From the NCBI GenBank assembly GCA_030913385.1, contig CP133159.1, positions 1,510,584 to 1,574,583 on the forward strand: a DNA stretch of 64,000 nucleotides, written 5' to 3'. This document shows positions 1 through 8,609 of this stretch, piece after piece. Below the pieces are notes generated by a model. The model ran no database searches. It saw nothing but the letters and a program-made list of their open reading frames with translations, and had not been told where the DNA came from. Made by a program: the position numbers and the translations under genes. Position 1 is the stretch's first letter, and every line of letters begins with the position of its first letter. The stretch is from Cytophagaceae bacterium ABcell3. Its GTDB lineage: Bacteria > Bacteroidota > Bacteroidia > Cytophagales > Cytophagaceae.

Positions 1-612
1 GTTAAAAAGTTTTACAAAGAAGCACTGCTTAAGGACGAAACATTCCTCGAATACTTGAATTCAGGCAGCTCCGATTTTGAAAAAGACAAAAAGGTTGTTG
101 TTTATATAGCTAAAAACCTTATTTTTAAGAATAAAATTACCCGTGAATATTTTGAGGAGGAGGATATTAGCTGGGCAGAGAATAAAAGCATTATTAGCGG
201 GTTGATAAACAAGACTTTTAAGGAAGTATCTTCCCCGGAAGACCAGCTTGAGTTGATTGAGCTGTCTCCAAACTGGGAAGAAGACAAAGAATTTTTTGTT
301 GAACTTTTTGAAAGAACATTGAGTAATGAAGGTAGGTTAGAAGAAATAATCTCCGGGAAAGCAGAGAATTGGGATATTGAAAGGATTGCTTCTACTGACA
401 ATGTAATTCTTAAAATGGCGCTTGCGGAGATGTTATACTTCCCTAGCATTCCAGTCAAAGTTACCATCAATGAATATATAGAACTTTCAAAAATATACAG
501 TACGCCCCGGAGCAAAAAGTTCATTAATGGATTGCTCGATAGTCTTGCCCTCGAATTGGGAGACAAAGGGTTGATCAGGAAAAGTGGAAGAGGTTTAATT
601 GATAATAAATAA
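1..612 (+). CDS. nusB: NusB transcription antitermination factor (5' end outside window)
   Basis: NusB binds boxA RNA with NusE/S10 and promotes antitermination of rRNA operons. The frame is open from base 1, so the gene starts upstream of the window; the first in-frame TTG at 55 is not a real start. The C-terminal half carries the NusB core: a helical stretch WDIERIASTDNVILKMALAE, then PSIPVKVTINEYIELSK and the FINGLLDSLA helix. Bacteroidota NusB proteins have a long N-terminal extension, consistent with about 200 residues already seen here. The stop codon lies 13 bases before the start of the YtxH gene, and the same gene order is common in Cytophagales. The family call is confident; total length is unknown. 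Confidence 0.9.
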   Translation, partial: VKKFYKEALLKDETFLEYLNSGSSDFEKDKKVVVYIAKNLIFKNKITREYFEEEDISWAENKSIISGLINKTFKEVSSPEDQLELIELSPNWEEDKEFFVELFERTLSNEGRLEEIISGKAENWDIERIASTDNVILKMALAEMLYFPSIPVKVTINEYIELSKIYSTPRSKKFINGLLDSLALELGDKGLIRKSGRGLIDNK

Positions 613-625
613 AAATTTTTTGGCC

Positions 626-934
626 ATGAGTAAAAGATCAGGGACATTATTAGCATTTCTTGCAGGCGCTACAGCAGGTGCGGCAGCAGGAATATTGTTC
701 GCACCCGACAAAGGTAAAAATACACGAGACCGTTTAAGTTTTCAGGTAGAGCGATACCGGAAAAGGCTCGAAGAAATTGTTGATCAATTAATGGCTGAAA
801 ATGATCTGCCCCCTAGTGCTGCAAGGGAGGAAGGTCAGAAAATTATTAATGAAGCTAAGAAGCAGGCAGAAGCGCTTCTTAACGATGTAGAAAACCTGAT
901 TGATCAAATTAAAAACAAAAAAGAGCATGAGTAG
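626..934 (+). CDS. YtxH domain-containing small membrane-associated protein
   Basis: A protein of about 102 residues with the YtxH signature: a glycine/alanine-rich hydrophobic segment (LAFLAGATAGAAAGILFAP, residues about 8-26) followed by DKGKNTRDRL and a charged helix or coiled coil to the end. The family is widespread, linked to general stress in Firmicutes, and of unknown biochemical role. The ATG at 626 (MSKRSG) is preferred over the ATA-type start at 599, which overlaps nusB, because it places the hydrophobic segment near the N-terminus as in the family. The 3' end overlaps the start of the isocitrate dehydrogenase gene by 8 bases, which suggests co-translation. Confidence 0.85.
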   Translation: MSKRSGTLLAFLAGATAGAAAGILFAPDKGKNTRDRLSFQVERYRKRLEEIVDQLMAENDLPPSAAREEGQKIINEAKKQAEALLNDVENLIDQIKNKKEHE

Positions 935-1937
935 GATAGTTACTTTGATGCCCGGAGATGGTATTGGTCCAGAGATTGTCGAATCTGTAAAAGAAATTTT
1001 TAGCGCGGCAGGCGTACCTATTGGCTGGGAGGAAGAAGATGCAGGGCAGGTCGCTTTGGACAAAAAAGGGGAGTTGATCCCAAAGTCTTTGTTGGAGTCT
1101 TTAGAGAGGAATAAAATAGGTCTTAAAGGCCCCATCTCTACTCCGGTTGGAAAAGGATTTAAAAGTGTCAATATTCAGTTAAGGCAATACTTTGACTTGC
1201 ACGCTAATATCAGACCGTGCAAATCTATACCAGGATTGAAAACCAGGTTTGACAATGTTGACCTTGTCACTTTTAGGGAAAATACAGAAGGTCTTTATGC
1301 TGGACTAGAAATTTTTGACGAGCGTTTAGGTATTGCTGACTCTATTGGCAGAATTACTGTAAACGGTTGTGAAAGGTTGATTCGTTCTGCTTTTGAATAT
1401 GCACAAAAGCATAAAAGAAAGCGTGTTACGTTAGTTCATAAAGCTAATATTTTGAAAATTGCAGGGGCAACTTTCTTGGACGCCGGAAAAAAAGTTGCAA
1501 AAGATTTCCCTGAAGTGGAACTAGATGACATAATAATTGATAATATGTGTATGCAGTTAGTATCAAGGCCTGAAAACTTTGATGTAATTGCTACTACTAA
1601 TTTGTTTGGTGATATCCTTTCTGACCTGTGTGCAGGTTTGGTCGGAGGTTTAGGCATTACGCCAGGAGCTAATATGGGCAAAGATGTTGCTATCTTTGAA
1701 GCTGTGCATGGTTCTGCCCCTGATATAGCAGGGAAAGGCATTGCAAATCCAACGGCTTTGCTAAAATCAGGAATAATGATGCTTGAGCATCTTGAGTTGA
1801 CTGAACATGCAAGCAAAATTTCTAAAGCTGTCGATATGGCACTGGCCAATGAAGAAACCAGAACCGGCGATTTAAAAGGAAAGGCTAATACTAAACAATT
1901 TACTTCGAACGTAATTGAAAATTTAAGTAAGGTTTAA
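927..1937 (+). CDS. NAD-dependent isocitrate dehydrogenase (IDH3-like)
   Basis: Beta-decarboxylating dehydrogenase of 336 residues that oxidises isocitrate to 2-oxoglutarate in the TCA cycle. It begins MSRIVTLMPGDGIGPEIV, the family N-terminus. Visible motifs are FRENTEGLYAG (substrate loop), the Lys-containing VHKANILK segment, the metal-binding NLFGDILSDL with nearby Asp residues, and GANMGKDVAIFEAVHGSAPDIAG (cofactor region). NIRPCKSIPG and GITPGANMG favour an NAD-type isocitrate dehydrogenase over isopropylmalate dehydrogenase (leuB). The ATG at 927 overlaps the YtxH gene and is preferred to the upstream in-frame 900 start. Isopropylmalate or homoisocitrate activity cannot be fully excluded by eye. 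Confidence 0.88.
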   Translation: MSRIVTLMPGDGIGPEIVESVKEIFSAAGVPIGWEEEDAGQVALDKKGELIPKSLLESLERNKIGLKGPISTPVGKGFKSVNIQLRQYFDLHANIRPCKSIPGLKTRFDNVDLVTFRENTEGLYAGLEIFDERLGIADSIGRITVNGCERLIRSAFEYAQKHKRKRVTLVHKANILKIAGATFLDAGKKVAKDFPEVELDDIIIDNMCMQLVSRPENFDVIATTNLFGDILSDLCAGLVGGLGITPGANMGKDVAIFEAVHGSAPDIAGKGIANPTALLKSGIMMLEHLELTEHASKISKAVDMALANEETRTGDLKGKANTKQFTSNVIENLSKV

Positions 1938-1948
1938 TTGCCATTGTT

Positions 1949-2425
1949 ATGAAAAAAAGTATTCTTGTATTGTTTCTTGCGGCTTCTGTTGGTGTATTTT
2001 CTTCTTGTGAAAGCCCAGAAAAAGTAAATGAAGCTGGTGTTGTCTCTTTAGATTCTGAAAAGAAAAAAACAGAAGAAATGGGTACTACTGAAGTATCTTT
2101 CAAAGAAATGGAACATGATTTCGGTACCATTCTTGAAGGTGAAGTAGTAGGACATGTGTTTAAATTTACTAACACAGGTGACAAACCTTTAAGAATACTT
2201 GACGCTAAAGCCTCATGTGGCTGCACTGTACCGGAGTGGACTAAAGATCCAATAGCTCCGGGTGAAGAAGGAAAGCTCGAAGTTAAGTACAATAGCTCAG
2301 GAAAATCTGGTGTAATTGACAAGACTGTTACAGTTACTGCTAATACAGATCCTGCTGAAACCGTTTTGCACGTAAAAGCTAATGTAAGAAAACTTGACAG
2401 TTCTGCTGGTCCTGTTAGAAACTAA
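1949..2425 (+). CDS. DUF1573 domain lipoprotein
   Basis: A 158-residue exported lipoprotein. The signal peptide MKKSILVLFLAASVGVFSSC ends in a lipobox Cys, followed by an acidic linker. Residues about 50-150 are a DUF1573 (Ig-like, ASPM-SPD-2-Hydin related) domain: EHDFGTILEGEVVGHVFKFTNTGDKPL, ASCGCTVPEW, and P-I-A-P-G-E-E-G with VTVTANTDPAE. The family is abundant in Bacteroidota and its biochemical role is unknown. The gene lies 11 bases after the isocitrate dehydrogenase and before yajC in one direction, and is probably part of the same transcription unit. Confidence 0.9.
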   Translation: MKKSILVLFLAASVGVFSSCESPEKVNEAGVVSLDSEKKKTEEMGTTEVSFKEMEHDFGTILEGEVVGHVFKFTNTGDKPLRILDAKASCGCTVPEWTKDPIAPGEEGKLEVKYNSSGKSGVIDKTVTVTANTDPAETVLHVKANVRKLDSSAGPVRN

Positions 2426-2458
2426 TTTTATAAAAATAACCTTAACTAATTAATAAAA

Positions 2459-2776
2459 ATGTTGAACTTGATTTTTTTGCAGGCTGATCCAGGTGGGGGA
2501 GGCATGAGTACTTTGATCCTTTTTGCAGCGATAATCGTGATATTTTACTTTTTCATGATTAGACCTCAACAAAAAAAACAGAAGGAGCAAAAAGCTTATA
2601 GAGAAGGCCTTAAAAAAGGCGATAGTGTCGTTACTATTGGTGGATTGCATGGACGGATTAGCAGCATAGAGTCTGATGATACCATCATACTTGAAGTGGA
2701 CAAAGGGGTCAAACTGAAGTTTGAAAAGTCGTCTGTCTCTATGGAAGTCAGCAAAAAAGCACAGGATAGTAAATAA
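2459..2776 (+). CDS. yajC: Sec translocon accessory subunit YajC
   Basis: YajC associates with SecDF in the Sec translocase. The 105-residue protein has one membrane helix (about residues 16-36, STLILFAAIIVIFYFFMI) followed directly by the family signature RPQQKKQKEQKAY. The cytoplasmic beta domain then contains KKGDSVVTIGGLHGRI. Length and motif order are typical. It lies between the DUF1573 lipoprotein and the YbbR gene, whose TTG start follows the yajC stop by only two bases. Confidence 0.95.
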   Translation: MLNLIFLQADPGGGGMSTLILFAAIIVIFYFFMIRPQQKKQKEQKAYREGLKKGDSVVTIGGLHGRISSIESDDTIILEVDKGVKLKFEKSSVSMEVSKKAQDSK

Positions 2777-2778
2777 TA

Positions 2779-3735
2779 TTGGCATCAGATAACAAAAATA
2801 TCTTTGGTATAAAAGCGGATTGGCAGGCAGTAGTACTTTGTGTACTCACTGCCTGCACTTTCTGGTTTTTTAGTGCAATGAACAAAGATATTACTGACAA
2901 TATTACCTACCCTATTGAAATACATTATGAATCTGATCAGGTCATTCCTCTTGACAAGTTGCCTGATAGGGTCAAGGTAAATGCTACTGGCTACGGGTGG
3001 AAACTACTGAGAAAATCTCTTTCTTTCCATAATGGGCCAATTGTCATTAAACCCGAAAATCTTCCTGACCGGAATTATGTTACCTCCTCGCAAATTATGC
3101 CTGCCTTGAAACAGGAATTCGGCGATTTGAGGATAAACTATTTGGTTACTGATACGCTTTATTTTAATTTTGAAAGGAAAGCCTCAAAAGTTATCAGGAT
3201 TAAGGCAGATAGCGTGGGCATACCCTTGGCAGCAGGATATAGAATGGTTTCTCCTATTGCTATAAGTCCTGATACAGTTTCTTTTAGAGGACCTGCATCT
3301 GTTATTGAGAATCTGCCTGATACCCTTAGGGTCACTATTCCTGGAAAAAATATTAAAGACAATTATTCTGAAAACATTAGGATTGAGCATGTTTTCAATA
3401 GCTTGGTCAAATATGAACCTAAGGAAGTTAAGGTACGCTTCAATACTTCTCTTTTTGTACAGGAAAGCAAACAGTTGCAAGTGAAAAGGTTGAATTTTCC
3501 TGGAGATACCTCTTGGATAGTGCCAGATAAAAAGGTGATATTGACCTATCATGTAAAGGATGAGCATAAAAACAAAGCTCGCGAAGAAGACTTTCGTATT
3601 GCTCTGAATTTTATAAAGCTTGACCTGAAAGATTCGACAATTGTTCCAGAGCTAGTGTCTGGGCCTGATTACATAAGTGATTTTTATTTTACACCATCTG
3701 CTGTAAAAGTTAAACATGTCAAGAAAACCTCTTAA
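2779..3735 (+). CDS. YbbR-like domain protein (CdaR family)
   Basis: A protein of about 318 residues with one N-terminal membrane helix (residues about 15-33, VVLCVLTACTFWFFSA) and extracytoplasmic YbbR-like repeats. These include the LDKLPDRVKVNATGYGW repeat and later KADSVGIPLAAGYRMVSPIAISPDTVSFRGPASVIENL. In Firmicutes CdaR regulates the diadenylate cyclase CdaA; a similar role here is inference. No ATG gives a full-length protein, so the TTG at 2779 is chosen. It has a weak purine-rich AGGATAG about ten bases upstream. The 3' end overlaps coaE by 20 bases, implying translational coupling. Confidence 0.8.
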   Translation: MASDNKNIFGIKADWQAVVLCVLTACTFWFFSAMNKDITDNITYPIEIHYESDQVIPLDKLPDRVKVNATGYGWKLLRKSLSFHNGPIVIKPENLPDRNYVTSSQIMPALKQEFGDLRINYLVTDTLYFNFERKASKVIRIKADSVGIPLAAGYRMVSPIAISPDTVSFRGPASVIENLPDTLRVTIPGKNIKDNYSENIRIEHVFNSLVKYEPKEVKVRFNTSLFVQESKQLQVKRLNFPGDTSWIVPDKKVILTYHVKDEHKNKAREEDFRIALNFIKLDLKDSTIVPELVSGPDYISDFYFTPSAVKVKHVKKTS

Positions 3736-4348
3736 AATTGGTATTACCGGTGGTATCGGTAGTGGGAAAACTACCGTATGTAAAATTTTTCAATTTTTAG
3801 GCATTCCTGTTTATAATGCTGATGAGCGTGCAAAATGGTTAATGCAACATGATGATAGCCTGAAAACAGCGCTGGCAGCAGAGTTCGGAAGTGCTATTTT
3901 CAATGATGGAGGTTCACTCGACCGGAAGGCGCTTGCAAGTATCGTGTTCAATAACCAAGAACAACTAGAAAAGCTTAATGCCATCGTACACCCTGCGGTA
4001 GGTAAAGATTTTGACCAATGGGCGGAAAGTTATCCCGATTCGCCTTATGTGTTGAAGGAAGCGGCCTTATTAATTGAATCTGGTTCATATAAGAAACTTT
4101 TTCGTACCATTATGGTGCATGCGCCGGAAGAAGTCCGTATGCAACGTGTCTTGGCGAGAGATTCTTTTAGGACTGAAGATGATGTTAAAAAGATTATGGA
4201 AAGCCAAATGCCTGAAAAGGAGAAGACTTCCAAATGTGATCATGTAATCTATAATGATGGAGTAAACATGGTTACTCCTCAGGTTATCAAATTGCACGAG
4301 CTTTTTATCTTGATTTACGAAAACCAACCTGCCGATAAGCAACAGTAG
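3716..4348 (+). CDS. coaE: Dephospho-CoA kinase
   Basis: Catalyses the last step of coenzyme A biosynthesis, ATP-dependent phosphorylation of the ribose 3'-OH of dephospho-CoA. The 210-residue protein opens with the P-loop GITGGIGSGKTT (about residues 8-19), then GIPVYNADERAK (the conserved D in the nucleoside-binding loop), LDRKALASIVF and LNAIVHP, all typical CoaE motifs. EAALLIESG and the LARD segment of the lid follow. The start overlaps the YbbR gene. A short non-coding stretch with no clear terminator separates it from the next gene. Confidence 0.95.
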   Translation: MSRKPLKIGITGGIGSGKTTVCKIFQFLGIPVYNADERAKWLMQHDDSLKTALAAEFGSAIFNDGGSLDRKALASIVFNNQEQLEKLNAIVHPAVGKDFDQWAESYPDSPYVLKEAALLIESGSYKKLFRTIMVHAPEEVRMQRVLARDSFRTEDDVKKIMESQMPEKEKTSKCDHVIYNDGVNMVTPQVIKLHELFILIYENQPADKQQ

Positions 4349-4437
4349 GTTATTTATTTTTGCGCCCAAAGGTCTTCTGAACGGTTTGAGTCTTATTTAA
4401 GTTTTCTTTATATAGAATGACTTAAAAAAGAAGAGGC

Positions 4438-4827
4438 ATGAGGAATTTTGTAGTGGTTTACAGGTTTAGAGATCAGGAGGCGGAAAAGGCATTTACAAGG
4501 TTTCTAATAGACAAATACCCTGAACATAGGAAAGAAAAAAGCGATCTAACTTGCTATTTAGGTATTCCAGCAAGACACCCTGAAGAAGTTAATCAGCATG
4601 TAAACGAGGCGGTTGATAAAATCGACCGTAGTGAAGGTGATTATGTTGGGTTGTACTTTACTCGTGGAACGGGTTCTGGTAATGTTAAGCAGGAAATGCT
4701 ATATGGGAATTCAAGCTATCTTGAGAATGATCTCGAAAAAGTTACTCGCAATTTCCACGATTTAACTGTTTTTGAATTGCTGGATGAAGACTACTTAAGA
4801 GAAAGAATGATAAGAAACTCTTCTTGA
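4438..4827 (+). CDS. Conserved-looking small protein of unknown function
   Basis: A 129-residue soluble, charged protein without signal peptide or membrane helix. It begins MRNFVVVYRFRDQEAEKAFTRF, suggesting a ferredoxin-like alpha/beta fold, and later has YVGLYFTRGTGSGNVKQEML. I do not recognise the family. A purine-rich AAGAAGAGG lies just upstream of the ATG. It is the last gene of the rightward run that starts with nusB and is followed by a strong hairpin. The reading frame has normal-looking codon use, so I consider it real. Confidence 0.7.
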   Translation: MRNFVVVYRFRDQEAEKAFTRFLIDKYPEHRKEKSDLTCYLGIPARHPEEVNQHVNEAVDKIDRSEGDYVGLYFTRGTGSGNVKQEMLYGNSSYLENDLEKVTRNFHDLTVFELLDEDYLRERMIRNSS

Positions 4828-4837
4828 TCTTTGCCAA

Positions 4838-4873
4838 ATTCAGGATGTGTAAATTTTATTACACATCCTGAAT
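4838..4873. terminator. Perfect 15-bp inverted repeat between convergent genes
   Basis: The left arm ATTCAGGATGTGTAA (4838-4852) and right arm TTACACATCCTGAAT (4859-4873) are exact reverse complements separated by six bases. It lies between the stop of the + strand gene ending at 4827 and the stop of the minus-strand HMA lipoprotein at 4913. The arms end in short A/T tracts, so it can act as a bidirectional terminator. Confidence 0.75.
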
Positions 4874-4912
4874 ATTACTTATAATAGTTTTCAGTAGCTT
4901 GGTTGGCAGGTC

Positions 4913-5281
4913 TTAATGCTCATCGTTTTCATGGCCATGGTTGTATTTTTGACAACATTGAGGTAGGTCGTCATGAGCTTCTTGGTCCATGTCAACTTCT
5001 TTTGTTTCATGGCCTCTATTGGCTACTGCGCTATGTAAAGTTTTTACGTCAATTTTTGTTGAATCGAAAGATACCGTTAGGTTTTTGGACTTTACATCCC
5101 AGTCTGCACTGGACACGCCAGGTATTTCTTTAATAGTAGATTCGATTCTTTTTTCGCACATGCCACAGTTTCCTCTAACATAGAAAGACTCTTCTGTTAA
5201 TGCTGCTGAGTCACCACCACAAGAGAATAACATAGGAGAAAGTAAGGCTATGGCTGCAATTTTAATATTTTTTAGTTTCAT
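4913..5281 (-). CDS. Heavy-metal-associated (HMA) domain lipoprotein
   Basis: A 122-residue lipoprotein. The signal peptide MKLKNIKIAAIALLSPMLFSC has its lipobox Cys at about residue 21. The following HMA fold carries the metal-binding CxxC as NCGMCEKRIE (about residues 38-47) and EIPGVSSADWDVKSKNLTVSFD, the usual beta-alpha-beta. The C-terminus is unusually rich in metal ligands (CCQKYNHGHENDEH). A periplasmic copper or other soft-metal chaperone is likely from the family; the specific metal is inference. It stands alone and converges on the upstream operon. Confidence 0.82.
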   Translation of the reverse strand: MKLKNIKIAAIALLSPMLFSCGGDSAALTEESFYVRGNCGMCEKRIESTIKEIPGVSSADWDVKSKNLTVSFDSTKIDVKTLHSAVANRGHETKEVDMDQEAHDDLPQCCQKYNHGHENDEH

Positions 5282-5331
5282 ACTCAGTTTACTATTTTAC
5301 TTTAAACGAACAATTTAAAAAAATCAATTTA

Positions 5332-7470
5332 TTAGTAAAAGACCTTTTTTATTTCTTTTATTGAGAGACCTGCTTCTGTATTATGTTTTAAAAGCGGGTT
5401 TATGCCTGCTGTGGCATAGGTTCCCAGTCTTAGCTGTTGGATGTTGTTGGCGTTAATGTTTGCTCCTTGTTGAATATTAATATATGCACCGTTTTCAACG
5501 ATTAGCTTGCCTTTTTCTTTAATTTCTAGTGTAGCCCCTTTCTCAATATTTAAGGTAGAGCCTTTTTTGATGATAAGCTTTGCCTTGTTGTCTATTATCA
5601 AATGACTTCCTTCAGAAAGGGTCAATATACTAGGATTGGTAAAGTCTGGAAATTCTGTGCTTCCGTTTTCTAATACCTTTCCTTTTGTATGCCGGTCAGG
5701 GGTTCCACTTTTTTCAATCCGTAATTTTTTTCTCGGTTGTATGTGTAAGCTAGCATTTAAATTACCTTTTTCTGGTAGCAATAAATTTCCTGTGAACCTC
5801 TGGTTTTGAGTAATCGTGTTATCGTCAAACTTTATATCAACTTTTATACGTCCGTCCGGTAACTTGGGGTGTACATTTACTGACAGTGAGTGGAGAATGA
5901 CTGGTTCTGATGTTTGAGATGCTTTATCATACCTCTGGAGGTTTACTATATGCGGATTGTGGCTAAGGCCTATTTTTTGTTCGTAACTTTTATTGCCAAA
6001 AGCCATGTTGATTCCAAGGTTGTCAAAAGTAAAAACGCCATCTCGCTTCCAAACTGGGGTGTGTTCGTTTGATTTACAGTCAGAATTTTGGCACCTATTA
6101 TTGGTAAAGTCTCGATATACAATCTTAGACTCGTTACTGTCAAGGCCAAAGTCGTGCCGGATGAAGGTTATATGGTTATGTGCGCCAGTTGGATTGGGTG
6201 CCGCAATGCTGAAGTCTGCGACCATATTGTCCCAGATTTCCGGGGCTTTTTTATAGTCGTGGATTTTATAGTCATAGTTTCCTTCAGCGTGCATTGCCTT
6301 AATGCCATTGGCATAATCAGATGAAAGTGCTTTTATAAGCGTGTTTCGGGAATCGGTTAGATTTTCAACATACATTAGTAGGCCATGCTCCATTTTAGGA
6401 ATATGGTTTTCATTGGCATCTTGAAGCAAATTGGTTCTTTGGTCAAAGATGTTTTCTCCTGTATGGTTTTCGAGCCACAAGTATTGGTCGTCTGTATAGG
6501 GGATCTTGATGCGCATGGCATCGCCCGTGTTCATGAAGTCATCTAGAATGTATGTGCCATTGTCAGAGATATCTTTTAGGTCTCTGTTTTTAGGCAAATC
6601 TATCCATCCATTGTACCAGCTTTCCCACGCATTTGGGGTGGAGGTGATTTCTCCAAATTTCATCATTCCCCAACCATTAGTGGCATGAAAATAGGAGCCG
6701 CAAACCCCATTGACCCCAAAAAGATGAGGGCAGTTGTAAAGGCTATGCGAAAGCTCATGAAGGAAAATCTGTTTTATTCCTGTCAGATTGAAAAGAGAAC
6801 CATCTATTGTAAAACCGGACTTTGATGCTACTTTGTAAATGTTACTTGTGTCTTTGCTGTCCTGATTAAAAGTGTAATTAGAAGTAGAAGCATAGCCAGA
6901 CAAACCAGGACGCCTCCATATGACTACAATGTAATCTATAATATTGTCGGGGTCTGAAGTGCTATTGTCAAAAGTAAACTGAGGGTTGTTGGTTCTGTTG
7001 TCGTATCTGCTCCAGTCGAAGTCTGGGTATTTTTCTTCAATAGCTTCAAAGACTTTTTTGTTATTAGGCCTATTCCCGTCAATGTTGATTCTTTCAGGAA
7101 ATATGTCCGCTGTTACCCTAAAAGGTTTGCTGGAAGGGCTATTTCTTGATGACTGGTAGAAGAAATTAGAAATACTCAGGTCTTTTGCATCGGGTGAAAA
7201 TTGGTCTGAGGTGCTATAAAAGAGTTCCTCAATTCCGTCGAAAGCCGATTGGCATGCAGGATTCTGACCATCTTCCTGAGGCCAGAAATTGTGATTGTAT
7301 TCAGGACGGTCAGGGGCGCAGTCGTTTTCGAACCCCGCCAAAACCACAAGCATGTGTAGGTCTCCTGCAGGGGTAAAGGGGCCTCCATAAGGTGCATAGG
7401 TTTCCTCCTGTGCAAGTAAGCATGCTGCGGGCGATAGCAGTAAAAATATTAGAAGGAGCCAATTGTTCAT
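5332..7470 (-). CDS. Secreted zincin-type metalloprotease (M6-like) with repetitive beta C-terminus
   Basis: A 712-residue exported protein with signal peptide MNNWLLLIFLLLSPAACLLAQ. The N-terminal half resembles M6/immune-inhibitor-A-like peptidases: HELSH at residues 238-242 with a further His at 249, and a later WxxxY/Gly-rich WGMMKFGEI segment where a Met-turn would sit. The third His is one residue further away than in a classical HExxHxxGxxH site, so ligand assignment is tentative. Residues about 600-680 are a short-period repeat (KLIIKKGSTLNIEKGATLEI, then KGKLIVENGAYINI), probably a beta-helix or stalk. No T9SS sorting domain is obvious, so the export route beyond Sec is unclear. It has no operon partner. 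Confidence 0.72.
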   Translation of the reverse strand: MNNWLLLIFLLLSPAACLLAQEETYAPYGGPFTPAGDLHMLVVLAGFENDCAPDRPEYNHNFWPQEDGQNPACQSAFDGIEELFYSTSDQFSPDAKDLSISNFFYQSSRNSPSSKPFRVTADIFPERINIDGNRPNNKKVFEAIEEKYPDFDWSRYDNRTNNPQFTFDNSTSDPDNIIDYIVVIWRRPGLSGYASTSNYTFNQDSKDTSNIYKVASKSGFTIDGSLFNLTGIKQIFLHELSHSLYNCPHLFGVNGVCGSYFHATNGWGMMKFGEITSTPNAWESWYNGWIDLPKNRDLKDISDNGTYILDDFMNTGDAMRIKIPYTDDQYLWLENHTGENIFDQRTNLLQDANENHIPKMEHGLLMYVENLTDSRNTLIKALSSDYANGIKAMHAEGNYDYKIHDYKKAPEIWDNMVADFSIAAPNPTGAHNHITFIRHDFGLDSNESKIVYRDFTNNRCQNSDCKSNEHTPVWKRDGVFTFDNLGINMAFGNKSYEQKIGLSHNPHIVNLQRYDKASQTSEPVILHSLSVNVHPKLPDGRIKVDIKFDDNTITQNQRFTGNLLLPEKGNLNASLHIQPRKKLRIEKSGTPDRHTKGKVLENGSTEFPDFTNPSILTLSEGSHLIIDNKAKLIIKKGSTLNIEKGATLEIKEKGKLIVENGAYINIQQGANINANNIQQLRLGTYATAGINPLLKHNTEAGLSIKEIKKVFY

Positions 7471-7768
7471 GGGAGGTATTTATCAAAACATATTCCAACC
7501 TTGCTTGGAACAACGGGTAAAGTTTCAAAGTTCCTGATTGTTAATGTTATTTTTTTAGCTTTGTTTGTCATTGTAATTGGAGCTTATAACGGACTTGTTT
7601 TTGGGGGTTGTGTTATAAATTTTTGGTTTTCAGCGATTAGTGCTTTTGTGCCAATGGTGTCTTTTTGTTATCAAAATAGAGGAATGTTGAAAAATTCTTT
7701 GTAAGAAATATAACAAAATGTTTAATAAATCAGTTTAATTATTAAATTCTTTTTAAACCAAGCTTTTG
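7471..7768. other. Intergenic gap between divergent genes, no clear gene
   Basis: About 300 AT-rich bases between the start of the secreted zincin (minus) and the start of the response regulator (plus). A TTG-started open frame at 7501-7704 encodes a hydrophobic 67-residue peptide, but it has no ribosome-binding site, only an alternative start and no recognisable domain. The gap probably holds the two divergent promoters, which I cannot place with confidence. Confidence 0.4.
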
Positions 7769-7771
7769 ATG

Positions 7772-8170
7772 ATGTATAAAAGTTTTCTACTGATTGACGA
7801 CGATCCTATCAATAACTTTATTAATTCTAAGTTAATTAAGAAACTTAACCTGACAGAGCAAATTTTTGTTCTGGACAATGGTGAGGAAGGGATTCGTTTT
7901 TTGTTAAATACTGTAAAAAATGAACTTCCTGATGTTATTCTCCTGGATATTAATATGCCAGCGATGAATGGGTTTGAGTTTTTGGAATTGTTCGGAAGCT
8001 TAAATATTTCAGGAAAGGAGCATATCAAGATTTTTATGCTTACAAGTTCTTTAAATCCTCAGGATATGCAACGGGTTAAGCATTTTCAAGTTCATGGTTA
8101 CATCCAAAAGCCCCTAACGCCGGAAAAACTATTGAATGCTTTAGGTGATGAAGCCAAAATAGAAAAATAA
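7772..8170 (+). CDS. Stand-alone CheY-like response regulator receiver protein
   Basis: A 132-residue single-domain receiver. The acidic pocket is DDD at residues 9-11, the phosphoacceptor is D59 in VILLDINMPAMNGFEF, the switch Thr is T91 in MLTSS, and the conserved Lys is K113 in IQKPLTP. The DDDPINNFINSKLI N-terminus is typical of Bacteroidota single-domain regulators. There is no output domain and no histidine kinase next to it, so its partner is elsewhere. ATGs at 7769 and 7772 are both possible starts. Confidence 0.9.
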   Translation: MYKSFLLIDDDPINNFINSKLIKKLNLTEQIFVLDNGEEGIRFLLNTVKNELPDVILLDINMPAMNGFEFLELFGSLNISGKEHIKIFMLTSSLNPQDMQRVKHFQVHGYIQKPLTPEKLLNALGDEAKIEK

Positions 8171-8431
8171 TCCCCTCTTTTTTCTTTCTTCTCTATTTTT
8201 ATCTTTCAGGTATCTTTTTTTATCATTCGTTTTTGCTCTTATTGAGGGTGTGTGCATGCTTCTTTGCCTAATGCTGCGAGGTTTCTTAATGAACCGACAT
8301 TGAGCTTTAGTAGTACAGCAGTATTCGAGGGAAACGTGTGTTTGAGGTTTTTAGTCTTGCAAGCGTTGTTGTAATACTTCAAATATGAGGCTAAAGCAGT
8401 TGCACAAAAAAGAAATAACGTGCTTAAAATA
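8171..8431. other. Intergenic region, no gene seen
   Basis: Contains no credible reading frame. A minus-strand frame at 8239-8511 runs through the tRNA-His gene and is an artefact. No repeat shared with the rest of the window was noticed here. Confidence 0.4.
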
Positions 8432-8466
8432 AAAAAAACTGGCAACGTAATGTTGTCAGTTTTTTT
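8432..8466 (-). terminator. Intrinsic terminator of tRNA-His
   Basis: The hairpin has arms ACTGGCAAC (8438-8446) and GTTGTCAGT (8452-8460), with one G-U pair and a five-base loop, flanked by A and T runs. Read on the minus strand it gives a stem followed by eight T, immediately downstream of the tRNA-His 3' end at 8470. Confidence 0.75.
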
Positions 8467-8469
8467 AAG

Positions 8470-8544
<75 letters not shown>

Positions 8545-8609
8545 GTCTTAATATGTGTGCAAAAGTACACTAATAAAGTTTAATATTCAACTAAATCTTT
8601 ATATTTTTT

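Noticed and set aside
7501-7704. 67-residue hydrophobic open frame
   Set aside because: TTG start, no ribosome-binding site, no homology recognised; it probably reflects AT-rich sequence.
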